Shown here one piece after another: positions 14,118-21,549 of a DNA stretch of 22,924 nucleotides. The position numbers were made by a program, and so were the translations under genes. The stretch is from Acidobacteriota bacterium (lineage in GTDB: Bacteria; Acidobacteriota; Blastocatellia; Pyrinomonadales; Pyrinomonadaceae). The notes beneath the pieces were generated by a model. That model was not told the origin of the DNA and ran no database searches. It saw only the letters and a program-made list of their open reading frames with translations. The stretch lies in NCBI GenBank assembly GCA_024640445.1, contig JAHEEZ010000022.1, forward strand, positions 1 to 22,924, read 5' to 3'. Numbering within the stretch: position 1 is the stretch's first letter; each line of letters begins with the position of its first letter.

Positions 14118-15071
14118 TTAGATGCCGTCCGCATCCCTGGCCCGAAGATCGGCCAGTTTTCCGAACAGCCTCTCGGAAAGAAGCATTCTTTCACCTTCAG
14201 CGAAATGTTCCTCCGGCAACAGTTCCAGGATCCCTTCATATTGGCCCATTGCCTTTCCAAGATTACCGTCCGCTTCCTCTTTTTCCGCTTCTGAGATCAG
14301 TTCGCTGATCCTGACCGCCGACATAAACTCCCTCAGCGCCTGGGCCGAATCAAGAAGGCGACTCTCTGACGGATAACGCCGGATCGCGGACTCAAGCACT
14401 TCAAGTGCGTTGCCGGCGGTTTCGATCTTCTCATCGGATGACCCGGCGCTGCCGGCTCCCCGCAACATCTCTTTCGACTCTATCTCCGCCCAGGAAAGGA
14501 AATGATGCTGGTGGAGCTTCTTGACCCGGCTCCTTCCTTTCCTTATCGCCACAAAGCGAGGAGATTTCACATCGGTTCTCCGAAGTTCGTTTCCCGTGAT
14601 TCTAAGATAATCGTCGCAGATATCAAACACTTCCCGATGACCTTCCGAAAGATCCGACAATACCCGTGCGGCCTCAGACATTTTCGCGATACGGGCAAGC
14701 ATCATTTCATTTTGCCGAAGACTCAGCTTTCTGGGGGCTTCCTTGTCTGACGAACTTTGGCTCCAGTTGATGAAGTTCCGATCAAGTCTCCGGCGGTCAG
14801 CCAAATACCTGTTTCTTGCGTTCCTGAGCACTACCTCGCGCACAAACACGGAAGCGATCAAGCACAAACTCGCGGCGATTCCCGCGGTGATCCAGGGCGC
14901 CTCTTCACCACCTTCAAAAATCACACCCCAGACGATAAAGAAACAAGCGGCGCTGATGGCGCCGGCAAGCACATAATAACTTATTGCTGGCAGCCAAAAC
15001 GGTCTCGTCCGCGGTCTGCCATGTGACGGCTTGAGACTTCTCTTACTCCGCTGAGACGAATTGGTCGGCAC
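14118..15071 (-). CDS. Two-TM protein with long helical cytoplasmic region, unknown
   Basis: The product is about 317 aa. After a basic N-terminus there are two membrane helices (about 24-52 and 59-81). A long charged and mostly helical region follows, with a TPR-like or coiled-coil character near the end (SELISEAEKEEADGNLGKAM, YEGILELLPEE). I do not recognise a family. The start is a GTG at 15071, chosen because GGAGG (15077-15081) lies 5 nt upstream. A TTG four codons earlier would place the RBS inside the gene. Its position directly upstream of the zinc-ribbon and exporter genes suggests a scaffold or assembly role in envelope export; this is inference. Confidence 0.75.
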   Translation of the reverse strand: MPTNSSQRSKRSLKPSHGRPRTRPFWLPAISYYVLAGAISAACFFIVWGVIFEGGEEAPWITAGIAASLCLIASVFVREVVLRNARNRYLADRRRLDRNFINWSQSSSDKEAPRKLSLRQNEMMLARIAKMSEAARVLSDLSEGHREVFDICDDYLRITGNELRRTDVKSPRFVAIRKGRSRVKKLHQHHFLSWAEIESKEMLRGAGSAGSSDEKIETAGNALEVLESAIRRYPSESRLLDSAQALREFMSAVRISELISEAEKEEADGNLGKAMGQYEGILELLPEEHFAEGERMLLSERLFGKLADLRARDADGI

Positions 15072-15135
15072 TCTTTCCTCCAAAGAATGATTTTCGCCGC
15101 GATGATAGTAGAACTACCAAAAGAATTCAGAGGTA

Positions 15136-15909
15136 TCAGAAGCTATATTCGTATCCCACTTCAAGAACCTGCAGACCCACAGCCTCAAGCGCGCGGATCT
15201 CGCGTTCTGTCTCCTCGCGATACATCGGTTTTAGATTTATCGCAAAAATACTGCAATCCGCCCTCTTGAGTTTTCCGAGTTCCGTGCCAAGTTTTTCGGG
15301 GGTCAAATGATGCGATACCTCAGCAAGCCCGGACATCCGGTTTGGAAACGCACATTCGATCAGAAGCGCGTCAAGCCTTTCCAATCCGTTGATCTTTTGC
15401 CAGAACCCGTTCATTTCCGCAGTGTCACCGGTGATAGCAATGACCGACGCGCTGCTGGATATCACGAAACCTACTGAAGGCACTTTGTGGTTTACAGGTA
15501 TGGCCTCGAAAGTAAGGTCTTCCACCTTGAACGGAACGCCTGCCTCGATCTTCCTGTAACACATCACCGGTCCGCTTTCGTTTTCGAGCTCAGAGAACTT
15601 GGGATACACCCGCCAGTTGAAGATGTCGTTCTCGAGAACCTCTATGACTTCCTGGGTCGCAAAGATCTCGACCGGACAGGTGAGACTGTCAAAAAGGTCG
15701 TCAATATATAACGGTAGCCCTGCGATATGGTCAAGATGAGCGTGACTCAGTACCACGCTCCTGATCGATTTCTTGTGCTCGTCAGAGGTTGAATTCGCCA
15801 GGCTTCCTGCATCGACCGCCACTTTGCCGTCGATCACAAAACAGGAATAGTGCTGCCGCTTTGTGACGCGGTTGCCGCTTACTGTGCTTGGCAATAGCTC
15901 TATTCTCAT
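15136..15909 (-). CDS. Metallo-beta-lactamase-fold hydrolase, class-II cyclic-nucleotide phosphodiesterase-like
   Basis: The 257-aa product has the metal motif SHAHLDHIAG (55-64: H56, H58, D60, H61), further ligands H141 and D162 (ITGDTAEMNG), and SHHLTPE near 199-205. The HxHLDHIxG pattern matches the signature of class-II 3',5'-cyclic-nucleotide phosphodiesterases rather than RNase Z or glyoxalase II, and the length suits. It would hydrolyse cAMP or a related phosphodiester in the cytoplasm; no signal peptide is seen. It begins 41 nt after the SDR stop and ends 64 nt before the two-TM gene. Other phosphodiesterase substrates cannot be excluded. Confidence 0.8.
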   Translation of the reverse strand: MRIELLPSTVSGNRVTKRQHYSCFVIDGKVAVDAGSLANSTSDEHKKSIRSVVLSHAHLDHIAGLPLYIDDLFDSLTCPVEIFATQEVIEVLENDIFNWRVYPKFSELENESGPVMCYRKIEAGVPFKVEDLTFEAIPVNHKVPSVGFVISSSASVIAITGDTAEMNGFWQKINGLERLDALLIECAFPNRMSGLAEVSHHLTPEKLGTELGKLKRADCSIFAINLKPMYREETEREIRALEAVGLQVLEVGYEYSF

Positions 15910-15950
15910 CTGGACACGACCTTAAATTTACTTTCCGGGACGTTACTTCC

Positions 15951-16712
15951 TCATCTTGCACAGGTCTGTGCACGGCCTCCGTCGATCGGGAAGGTACCGC
16001 CCGTGATCCAACCTGCTTTTTCAGACGCCAGGAAGTAGATCAATTCAGCGACCTCGGAGGGTTCTCCCACCCTTCCAAGCGGATGAGTTGATTTGGAGTG
16101 TTCAAGGAAAGATTCGTATTGCTCTTCTTCCATCCCGCTTCGCTTGTGAAGCTCGGTCACAACCACACCAGGGTTGACCGCGTTGACCCTCACCTTCTTT
16201 TCCGCGAGCTCCAGGGCGGCGCACCGAGTAAGCTGGTCAACCGCTGCTTTTGACACACAATATGCCAGCACATTCGGAAATGCGCGGGTCCCGGCAACGC
16301 TGGACACATTAACGATATTTCCGGCCGTCTTCTCAAGATGAGGCGAACACAACTGCATGAGCAGGAACACTGTCCGCAGGTTGATATCCATCATCTTGTC
16401 AAAATTCTCGGCATCGGTGTTCTCAATGGTGCCGTTGGCAATTATGCCGGCCGAATTTACAAGCACATCAAGGCGACCGAAGTGCTCCACCGCCCCACTC
16501 ACAAGCCGCTCAACCTGGGTCTGTTCGCGCAGGTCGGCCAGATGGATCTTCAACTCGCCGTCTGCCCCTGCAACATCGGACCTAAGGCCGCCAAGCGCGG
16601 ATTCGCTTCTGCCCGCGGCGACCACTTTCGCTCCTTCCGAAACGAACTTAGCTGCGGTGGCGCGCCCGATACCGGAACTCGCACCGGTGACGATCACTAC
16701 TTTACCTTTCAT
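15951..16712 (-). CDS. Short-chain dehydrogenase/reductase (classical SDR)
   Basis: The 253-aa product is a complete classical SDR: cofactor loop TGASSGIG (9-16), NSAG (86-89), N111, S138 and YCVSK with Y151 and K155, then NPGVVVTELH and a C-terminal TGGTFPIDGG. An Arg at 35 (AAGRSE) and no acidic residue there suggest NADPH preference. The substrate cannot be told from sequence. FabG-like reductases share this layout, but no fatty-acid gene is nearby. No RBS precedes the ATG; the predicted transcription start leaves only about 14 nt of leader. It heads the run toward the phosphodiesterase. Confidence 0.9.
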   Translation of the reverse strand: MKGKVVIVTGASSGIGRATAAKFVSEGAKVVAAGRSESALGGLRSDVAGADGELKIHLADLREQTQVERLVSGAVEHFGRLDVLVNSAGIIANGTIENTDAENFDKMMDINLRTVFLLMQLCSPHLEKTAGNIVNVSSVAGTRAFPNVLAYCVSKAAVDQLTRCAALELAEKKVRVNAVNPGVVVTELHKRSGMEEEQYESFLEHSKSTHPLGRVGEPSEVAELIYFLASEKAGWITGGTFPIDGGRAQTCAR

Positions 16713-16720
16713 ATTTTTTA

Positions 16721-16737
16721 ATTTTCGGCCCGAAAAT
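16721..16737. promoter_or_regulatory. Perfect palindrome over the SDR promoter, probable operator
   Basis: ATTTTCGG and CCGAAAAT flank a single central base. The palindrome overlaps the -10 box (16733-16738) of the SDR promoter and ends 8 nt before the ATG. A further copy of the half-site (CCGAAAA) occurs at 16768-16774. A repressor, possibly encoded elsewhere, could block the operon here. Confidence 0.55.
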
Positions 16738-16762
16738 ACTGACTGATCTTCCGGTTCGACAA
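16733..16762 (-). promoter_or_regulatory. Candidate promoter of the SDR-led operon
   Basis: On the minus strand TTGTCG (16757-16762) and TATTTT (16733-16738) are separated by 18 bp. Transcription would begin near 16726. Confidence 0.45.
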
Positions 16763-16806
16763 CTTGGCCGAAAACTGTTCGAAGAAATCGATATTACAAT
16801 TTACAC

Positions 16807-16837
16807 AAAAAAAGGACAACTTCCTCTGAAGTTGTCC
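16807..16837 (-). terminator. Strong intrinsic terminator of the small basic protein gene
   Basis: GGACAACTTC (16814-16823) and GAAGTTGTCC (16828-16837) form a perfect 10-bp stem with a 4-nt loop. On the minus strand it is followed by seven T. It separates this gene from the SDR operon. Confidence 0.9.
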
Positions 16838-16894
16838 ACCACTATAATCTGGAATCGTATGAATGCAGCCGTAGCTAGACTCTGTAAAATCTAT

Positions 16895-17116
16895 TTAGGC
16901 GGAGTCGGCTTGCGGACCCGCCGGAAACAAGACCTCCAGCGCTTCCTTCGTCTCGGCTCGTCTTCGCTTTTGAAAATCATTGACCCAGCTTGAGACATTC
17001 GTAACCATCTTCCTCGCCGACTTCTTGCCGTCGTCCGTCTTCAAAGTCTCCTTCTCCTGATTCACGGAGAGTTCCTTTTTGCGAATGACCCTTATCTTTG
17101 GTTTGGTTTTCATCAT
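16895..17116 (-). CDS. Small basic protein, unknown
   Basis: The 73-aa product (or 72 from the second of two tandem ATGs, at 17113) has no cysteine, signal peptide or membrane helix. Its first half is very lysine/arginine-rich (MKTKPKIRVIRKKE). The second half holds SSWVNDFQKRRRAETKEALE, likely an amphipathic helix, and ends LFPAGPQADSA. No family is recognised. An unusually good RBS, AGGGGGA at 17121-17127, lies 4 nt from the first ATG and 7 nt from the second, which favours the second. With the terminator downstream it is a self-contained, probably well-expressed unit. Nucleic-acid or ribosome binding would fit the charge but is a guess. Confidence 0.7.
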   Translation of the reverse strand: MMKTKPKIRVIRKKELSVNQEKETLKTDDGKKSARKMVTNVSSWVNDFQKRRRAETKEALEVLFPAGPQADSA

Positions 17117-17437
17117 TATTTCCCCCTGGCTGTATGAATTTATGAAACTGTATTATTGACGAATCCACGAAATATATTCCCAGGTTTTCTCAACCTGTAT
17201 GATTTCGCTGACGCAGGCTTGGAGCCTCTTTGCCGTCGCAGGAATTTCGCGGAGTATTTTGCAATCTGCAAACGCTTTCTATGAGATTAGCTAATTGCCA
17301 AAGGTTGTAACGAATCTTCGGCCAGCTAAGTTCCCGATGTTTCTCCGATAAGCCTTTGATCACAAGGTGCGCTATCCGTTTTCCTGAATCCTTCACAGCT
17401 ACCAACGATGGCATGCCCATTGCGACAGAGCCAAGTG
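17117..17437. other. Intergenic region between divergent genes
   Basis: No gene is supported in these ~320 bp; a minus-strand ORF at 17190-17420 has no family features. It holds a hairpin CAGGTT/AACCTG (17181-17197) and an inverted repeat TTTGCA-ATC-TGCAAA (17258-17272). It must contain the promoters of both flanking genes, but I found no convincing -35/-10 pair. Confidence 0.4.
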
Positions 17438-18199
17438 ATGACCCTTTTCGATGCCTTTATCATTTATCTAGCCTGCGGGGCGCCCTTCGGTGTCCACAGA
17501 TTCATCAGCGGCCGAAAACATTCAGGTGCCTCTGTCCTTGACGCGACAGCGTACGCGCTTTTCTGGATCTTTCTTACGCCCCGATACTTACACACTCAAA
17601 TTAAGAGACTGTTACACCGGGAAGAAATATCTGTAACTTTTGGGGGCGCTCTCTTGGCCAATTCTGAATCACTCCGATTCTCGAAGGACATAGATGAGAG
17701 CGCCGGATCGTCACGAACATATCCGGGAATCTATGTTCTTAGGGAATCCGTGGATCGCTACGCTGGTATTACCGAACTACTTACAGAGGCAGACGATCCG
17801 GACCATCTTTCCGGAAGGGCGCTATTCGAGATCAGCGGACACCCGTCGGTGGAAGTTGCGGCAGCATGCCTCGCAAGGCGCAACCGTCTTGATCTGATCA
17901 GACATCACAAGGAGTCAGTCGCGGAGCTTGTCAATCTTTGCATTTCTATCGCTTCCGGTTCTGACGATCCCGGACGGGTCGTCGGTTCATTTGGGGAACT
18001 CTTCAACGGATTTCGTGACCGTGAAGCTTTGCTGGAACTGAATAATTCGTTCGCAGAAGCAAAGATTTCGCGGGCATTGGTTAAAGAAAAGGAGGCACCG
18101 GCGTGGGAAACAACGATATTACTGCCGCAGAGGAAAGAGAAGATCGCGTTGGCTTTGAAGGACCTCGCGCTGATGTCGAGGATGCCGAGCGACGACTAG
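17438..18199 (+). CDS. Membrane-anchored protein of unknown function
   Basis: The 253-aa product (from the ATG at 17438) begins with a hydrophobic segment (about 3-20, LFDAFIIYLACGAPFG), then a second one (about 35-48, ATAYALFWIFL). A soluble, mostly helical remainder of about 200 residues follows. There are no recognised motifs. An ATG at 17408 would add ten residues (MACPLRQSQV). The later one is preferred because the hydrophobic helix follows it directly; neither has a strong RBS. Its last 97 nt overlap the start of the next gene in another frame, so the two are translationally linked and may work together. Confidence 0.65.
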   Translation: MTLFDAFIIYLACGAPFGVHRFISGRKHSGASVLDATAYALFWIFLTPRYLHTQIKRLLHREEISVTFGGALLANSESLRFSKDIDESAGSSRTYPGIYVLRESVDRYAGITELLTEADDPDHLSGRALFEISGHPSVEVAAACLARRNRLDLIRHHKESVAELVNLCISIASGSDDPGRVVGSFGELFNGFRDREALLELNNSFAEAKISRALVKEKEAPAWETTILLPQRKEKIALALKDLALMSRMPSDD

Positions 18200-18774
18200 G
18201 GATCCTCTTGGATCTAAACGCCTCATTTCCCCACGAAAGCTTCGTTGATTCGGGATATGCAAGCGGAACCACATCCGAAACCGACCCATCCGCAATCAAG
18301 AAAACATACTCTTTGCTCGGCCTGTCTCTCGGCCTGATCCCATCTTCCGCTTTTTTCATTCGTCTGATGATGGAAAAGGGTGTCGAATCGGATGAGCTCT
18401 GGCTGCTGTTGCTATTTTCGCTCGTCGTTCTCGGATCGACGGTCACAGGATATTTCACAGGAAAGATCGTCGGAAACATTGTCGCCGAGATTGAGAGATT
18501 TTCTTGGCCGCTTATGATCGCCTTGCTTCCTTTCATAGGCGTGACGTGGGGCATTATCGCGGGCGGAGCCGGAGGCATTTTCATATTTCTCTTCGGGGCG
18601 ATTCCGGGGGCGGTTATAGGCGGCGCGGTCGGAGCTTTCGCTCTGACGCTCTTTACAATTGCTCACCGTCTACTGAATGAGGGAGGAGAGCTTCGACGCG
18701 GCAAGCTGCCCCCTCTCGCAATCGGCGTGTCCGCTCTTGCCGCGTCGATCATACTGGGATTTCCAATTTCCTAA
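18103..18774 (+). CDS. Multi-TM glycine-rich membrane protein, unknown
   Basis: The 223-aa product has an acidic soluble N-terminus (1-66) and about five membrane segments (68-88, 98-120, 133-156, 157-188, 201-220). The fourth is very glycine-rich (AGGAGGIF, GAIPGAVIGGAVGAFA), suggesting tight helix packing. No family is recognised. The GTG start at 18103 is strongly supported by AAGGAGG ending at 18095 with a 7-nt spacer, although it lies 97 nt inside the upstream gene. A 15-bp hairpin follows the stop. Confidence 0.7.
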   Translation: MGNNDITAAEEREDRVGFEGPRADVEDAERRLGILLDLNASFPHESFVDSGYASGTTSETDPSAIKKTYSLLGLSLGLIPSSAFFIRLMMEKGVESDELWLLLLFSLVVLGSTVTGYFTGKIVGNIVAEIERFSWPLMIALLPFIGVTWGIIAGGAGGIFIFLFGAIPGAVIGGAVGAFALTLFTIAHRLLNEGGELRRGKLPPLAIGVSALAASIILGFPIS

Positions 18775-18797
18775 CATTAGTCTTAAATTCGCAATAA

Positions 18798-18833
18798 GGC
18801 TGAATGAATTTGTTACATCAAATTCATTCAGCC
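18798..18833. terminator. Perfect 15-bp hairpin, probable terminator
   Basis: GGCTGAATGAATTTG (18798-18812) and CAAATTCATTCAGCC (18819-18833) pair without mismatch around a 6-nt loop. On the plus strand GTAACATTTTGTTAAC follows, which itself contains TAACA-TTT-TGTTA. The T-tract is short, so it may also act as an operator or a processing site for the next gene. Confidence 0.6.
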
Positions 18834-18876
18834 GTAACATTTTGTTAACACCCGCTGAACTACACTCTACTCCCAT

Positions 18877-19575
18877 ATGAAAACAGCACACCTTTTCTTA
18901 ATGGTCGCATGCATTCTTGTCCTTTCGTCCGCCGTGTTCAGCCAGGAGCCCAACGAAGGGGACATTCAATTTTGGAACGAAACGAAGATATACCTGCCTT
19001 CCATCACACGAACGGATAAGGACGGGAAGAAACAGAAGTTCATCTCGCCGCATATTATGGGCACACTGAGGATCGGTCAGGATGTTCAGCATTTCGTTAG
19101 TGAGAGAATAGGTTTTGGGTTGGACATCAGACTTAACAAGTACTTCAAGTTCACTCCGAGTTATTATTATGTCGCCGAGCAACCGATAAAAAATGTCAAG
19201 GTGTTTGAGAATCGGCTGCGTTTCGAAGTGACCGGTGAGAAGAAATGGAAGAACTTTTCCCTGAGCGACAGGAACAGGATCGAATACAGGATCAGGAATT
19301 CAAGAAGAGATACTGTCCGATATCGAAATAAGTTCAAGCTAAAGGTCCCGATCAAGAAGGACGGCAAAGAGCTTTTCAGTGCCATCGTCGCCGACGAACC
19401 GTTCTATTCGATAACCTTGAAACTTTGGACACGTAACGAATTTTCTGCGGGTATTGAAAAGAAGTTCAGCGACAATGCCACCGCCGAGTTTTTCTACATG
19501 CATCAATATAACAACGCCCCGATACTCAAGAACGTGAATATCATCGGCGTTAACCTCAAGTTCACCATCGATTGA
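18877..19575 (+). CDS. DUF2490-like outer-membrane beta-barrel protein
   Basis: The 232-aa product has a signal peptide (1-22, cleavage VFS-Q). Amphipathic strand-like stretches follow in which aromatic residues alternate (FKFTPSYYYVAEQPIKN, FENRLRFEVTGEKKW, DRNRIEYRIRNS). The N-terminal QFWNETKIYLP and the end VNIIGVNLKFTID are typical of DUF2490 (PF10677) outer-membrane proteins of unknown role. No RBS is visible before the ATG. A strong terminator follows 55 nt after the stop, so it is a single-gene unit. Assignment is by pattern, not alignment. Confidence 0.75.
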   Translation: MKTAHLFLMVACILVLSSAVFSQEPNEGDIQFWNETKIYLPSITRTDKDGKKQKFISPHIMGTLRIGQDVQHFVSERIGFGLDIRLNKYFKFTPSYYYVAEQPIKNVKVFENRLRFEVTGEKKWKNFSLSDRNRIEYRIRNSRRDTVRYRNKFKLKVPIKKDGKELFSAIVADEPFYSITLKLWTRNEFSAGIEKKFSDNATAEFFYMHQYNNAPILKNVNIIGVNLKFTID

Positions 19576-19630
19576 GAAAGTATTCAAAGCTGACCATGGT
19601 GTAGCACTTATACCGTTTTCGACTATTATT

Positions 19631-19664
19631 AGAAGCACGCCGGGCCGTGCTTCTTTTATTTTGT
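19631..19664 (+). terminator. Intrinsic terminator after the DUF2490-like gene
   Basis: AGAAGCACG (19631-19639) and CGTGCTTCT (19646-19654) form a perfect 9-bp stem with a 6-nt loop, followed by TTTATTTTG. This is a typical rho-independent terminator. Confidence 0.85.
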
Positions 19665-19683
19665 CTTCGCGAATCCGCGATGG

Positions 19684-21480
19684 ATGCCCCGCGCACAGCA
19701 AATGCTGGAGCTTCTTCATCTATTTTCGCTGTTTCTTCTTGTCCTTCTGGGATTCTACGTTTTCGTCGCGGAGCCCAGAAGCAGGGCGAACCAGACCTTT
19801 GCTGCCTTCATTGCGTTTTTGGCGCTGTGGACGACGAAAGACCTGATCTTCTGGAATTTCCCTGAAGAAGGTGTGCTTCCTCCCGGCTTGTGGGTGGCGT
19901 CGAGTTTCGTGATAGCGCTGCTGATGCAATTCGCGCTGGTCGTCTTCGCGTGGGTGTTTCCCGGAAACGAAAGGACGCCCAGGAAGAAAGCGGCGATCCT
20001 GTTTTCCCCGGGACTCGTACTGATACCTGCCGCCTTTGCAGGTCTACTTTGGCAGGACGTCTCGTTCTCAAACGGCGAATTCTCGATCAGCCTGGCCCCG
20101 CTTGCTTACGCGTTTGTTATCTACGTCTATTTCGTCTTTGGATACGGCGCATGGATACTCTCTAAGAAGTACAGACGCCTAAAAGGGTCCCAAGAAGGCC
20201 AGCAGCTCGGCGCGATCGTATGGGCCCTGTCGATAACCGTGGTGTTGAAGACCCTGGCGAATATCGTACTTCCCTTTCTGGGAATCTACGGGCTTTTACC
20301 ATACAGTTCGACCTTCGTACTGCCCGGCGTGCTCATCTACGCGTACGCGATCTCGAACTTCAGGCTTTTTTCGCTCCAGTCGGCGCTTGACCAGTTCCGG
20401 CTTTTCCCTATCACATACAAGGTCGCGCTCAGCATCGCATCGGTTGCGATCATAAGTTTCGCCGTTTTTCAGATCCCGATCGTCTGGTGGGCATTCCGGA
20501 ACGGAATGGACTACGATGCCTGGCGAAAGTATCTGGTCTTTAGCGTGATCTCTGCGCTGATACCAAATTTGCTGCTGGTTCTATTGATCGTCCGTTCGAT
20601 CTCAAGGCCGCTTCAAAGGCTCACCGTCGCGGCAGTGAAAGTCACAGAAGGCGAGTACGGGACGGAAGCGGATCTTCGAAAGAGCAACGACGAGATCGGC
20701 CTTCTGGCAGATTCGTTCAATGAAATGAGTCGAAAGATGTTCTCGGACATCGAGGAACTGCGAAAACTGAACGAGCAGCTTATACGGACCGAAAAGCTCG
20801 CGGCTCTGGGTACGCTTTCGGCGGGTGTCGCTCACGAGGTAAACAACCCACTCGCTTCCATTTCTTCGCTGATCCAGATGATCAGGCGCAAGGAAGGGAT
20901 CGACGAGGAGACCCTGGACAAGCTTGAGCTCATTCAAACGCAGATACTGCGCATCAGCCGCGTTACGAAGGATATGATGGACTTCGCCCGGGCACGGCCG
21001 GCGGCGAAAACCTCCGTGGACCTCAACGAGACAGTCCGCGCCAGCCTCAGGCTCGCGGGTTTTGACAAGCAGTTCCAGCAGCTCTCGCTTGTCACCGAAT
21101 TTGATGAACTCTTACCTGCAGTTCACGCTGATCCGGACCAACTCCAGCAGGTGTTCCTAAATCTGTTGCTGAATGCAAGGGACGCTATGCCGGACGGCGG
21201 ACACCTTGAGGTCGCCACGGCCGCGAACGGTAGTCTTGTCGAAGTCTCGATAACCGATTCCGGACCCGGCATTCGTGATGGCGATGCAAAGAAGATCTTC
21301 GATCCTTTCTTCACAACAAAGACCACCGGACAAGGCACGGGCCTGGGGCTTGCCGTGTGTTACGGAATCGTAACGGCGCACGGTGGAAAAATAGAGGTTG
21401 AAAGCACCGAAACAGGGTCCAGATTCTCCGTACAGTTTCCTACGCAGCGGGAACTCGGTCGGGACAGCGCCGATTCTTGA
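19684..21480 (+). CDS. Sensor histidine kinase, NtrB-like, with multi-TM input domain
   Basis: The 598-aa product has about seven membrane helices in its first 230 residues as an integral sensory module, then two more (about 243-268 and 283-304) flanking a short segment. A HAMP domain (about 305-360) follows. The HisKA H-box is AGVAHEVNNPLASISS with phospho-His384. The ATPase domain has N-box LNLLLNARDAMPDGG (492-506), DSGPGI (525-530), FDPFFTTK (539-546) and GTGLGLAV (551-558). All catalytic boxes are intact. It would autophosphorylate and pass phosphate to a response regulator, none of which is in the window. The input is unknown. Start choice is uncertain: an ATG six codons later (19702) is possible and neither has an RBS. 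Confidence 0.92.
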   Translation: MPRAQQMLELLHLFSLFLLVLLGFYVFVAEPRSRANQTFAAFIAFLALWTTKDLIFWNFPEEGVLPPGLWVASSFVIALLMQFALVVFAWVFPGNERTPRKKAAILFSPGLVLIPAAFAGLLWQDVSFSNGEFSISLAPLAYAFVIYVYFVFGYGAWILSKKYRRLKGSQEGQQLGAIVWALSITVVLKTLANIVLPFLGIYGLLPYSSTFVLPGVLIYAYAISNFRLFSLQSALDQFRLFPITYKVALSIASVAIISFAVFQIPIVWWAFRNGMDYDAWRKYLVFSVISALIPNLLLVLLIVRSISRPLQRLTVAAVKVTEGEYGTEADLRKSNDEIGLLADSFNEMSRKMFSDIEELRKLNEQLIRTEKLAALGTLSAGVAHEVNNPLASISSLIQMIRRKEGIDEETLDKLELIQTQILRISRVTKDMMDFARARPAAKTSVDLNETVRASLRLAGFDKQFQQLSLVTEFDELLPAVHADPDQLQQVFLNLLLNARDAMPDGGHLEVATAANGSLVEVSITDSGPGIRDGDAKKIFDPFFTTKTTGQGTGLGLAVCYGIVTAHGGKIEVESTETGSRFSVQFPTQRELGRDSADS

Positions 21481-21549
21481 CATAAAACACAAATAGTTGC
21501 ACCTTATCGGTACATTTCGCTTGCAATCAAAACAACTGAGGAAATTTAA

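Noticed and set aside
16843..16848. Perfect TATAAT on the plus strand
   Set aside because: No usable -35 at 16-18 bp and no rightward gene for over 500 bp.
17190..17420. 76-aa minus-strand ORF in the gene-free region
   Set aside because: No motif, no RBS, unlike neighbouring proteins in composition, and it overlaps the possible start of the rightward gene; treated as chance.
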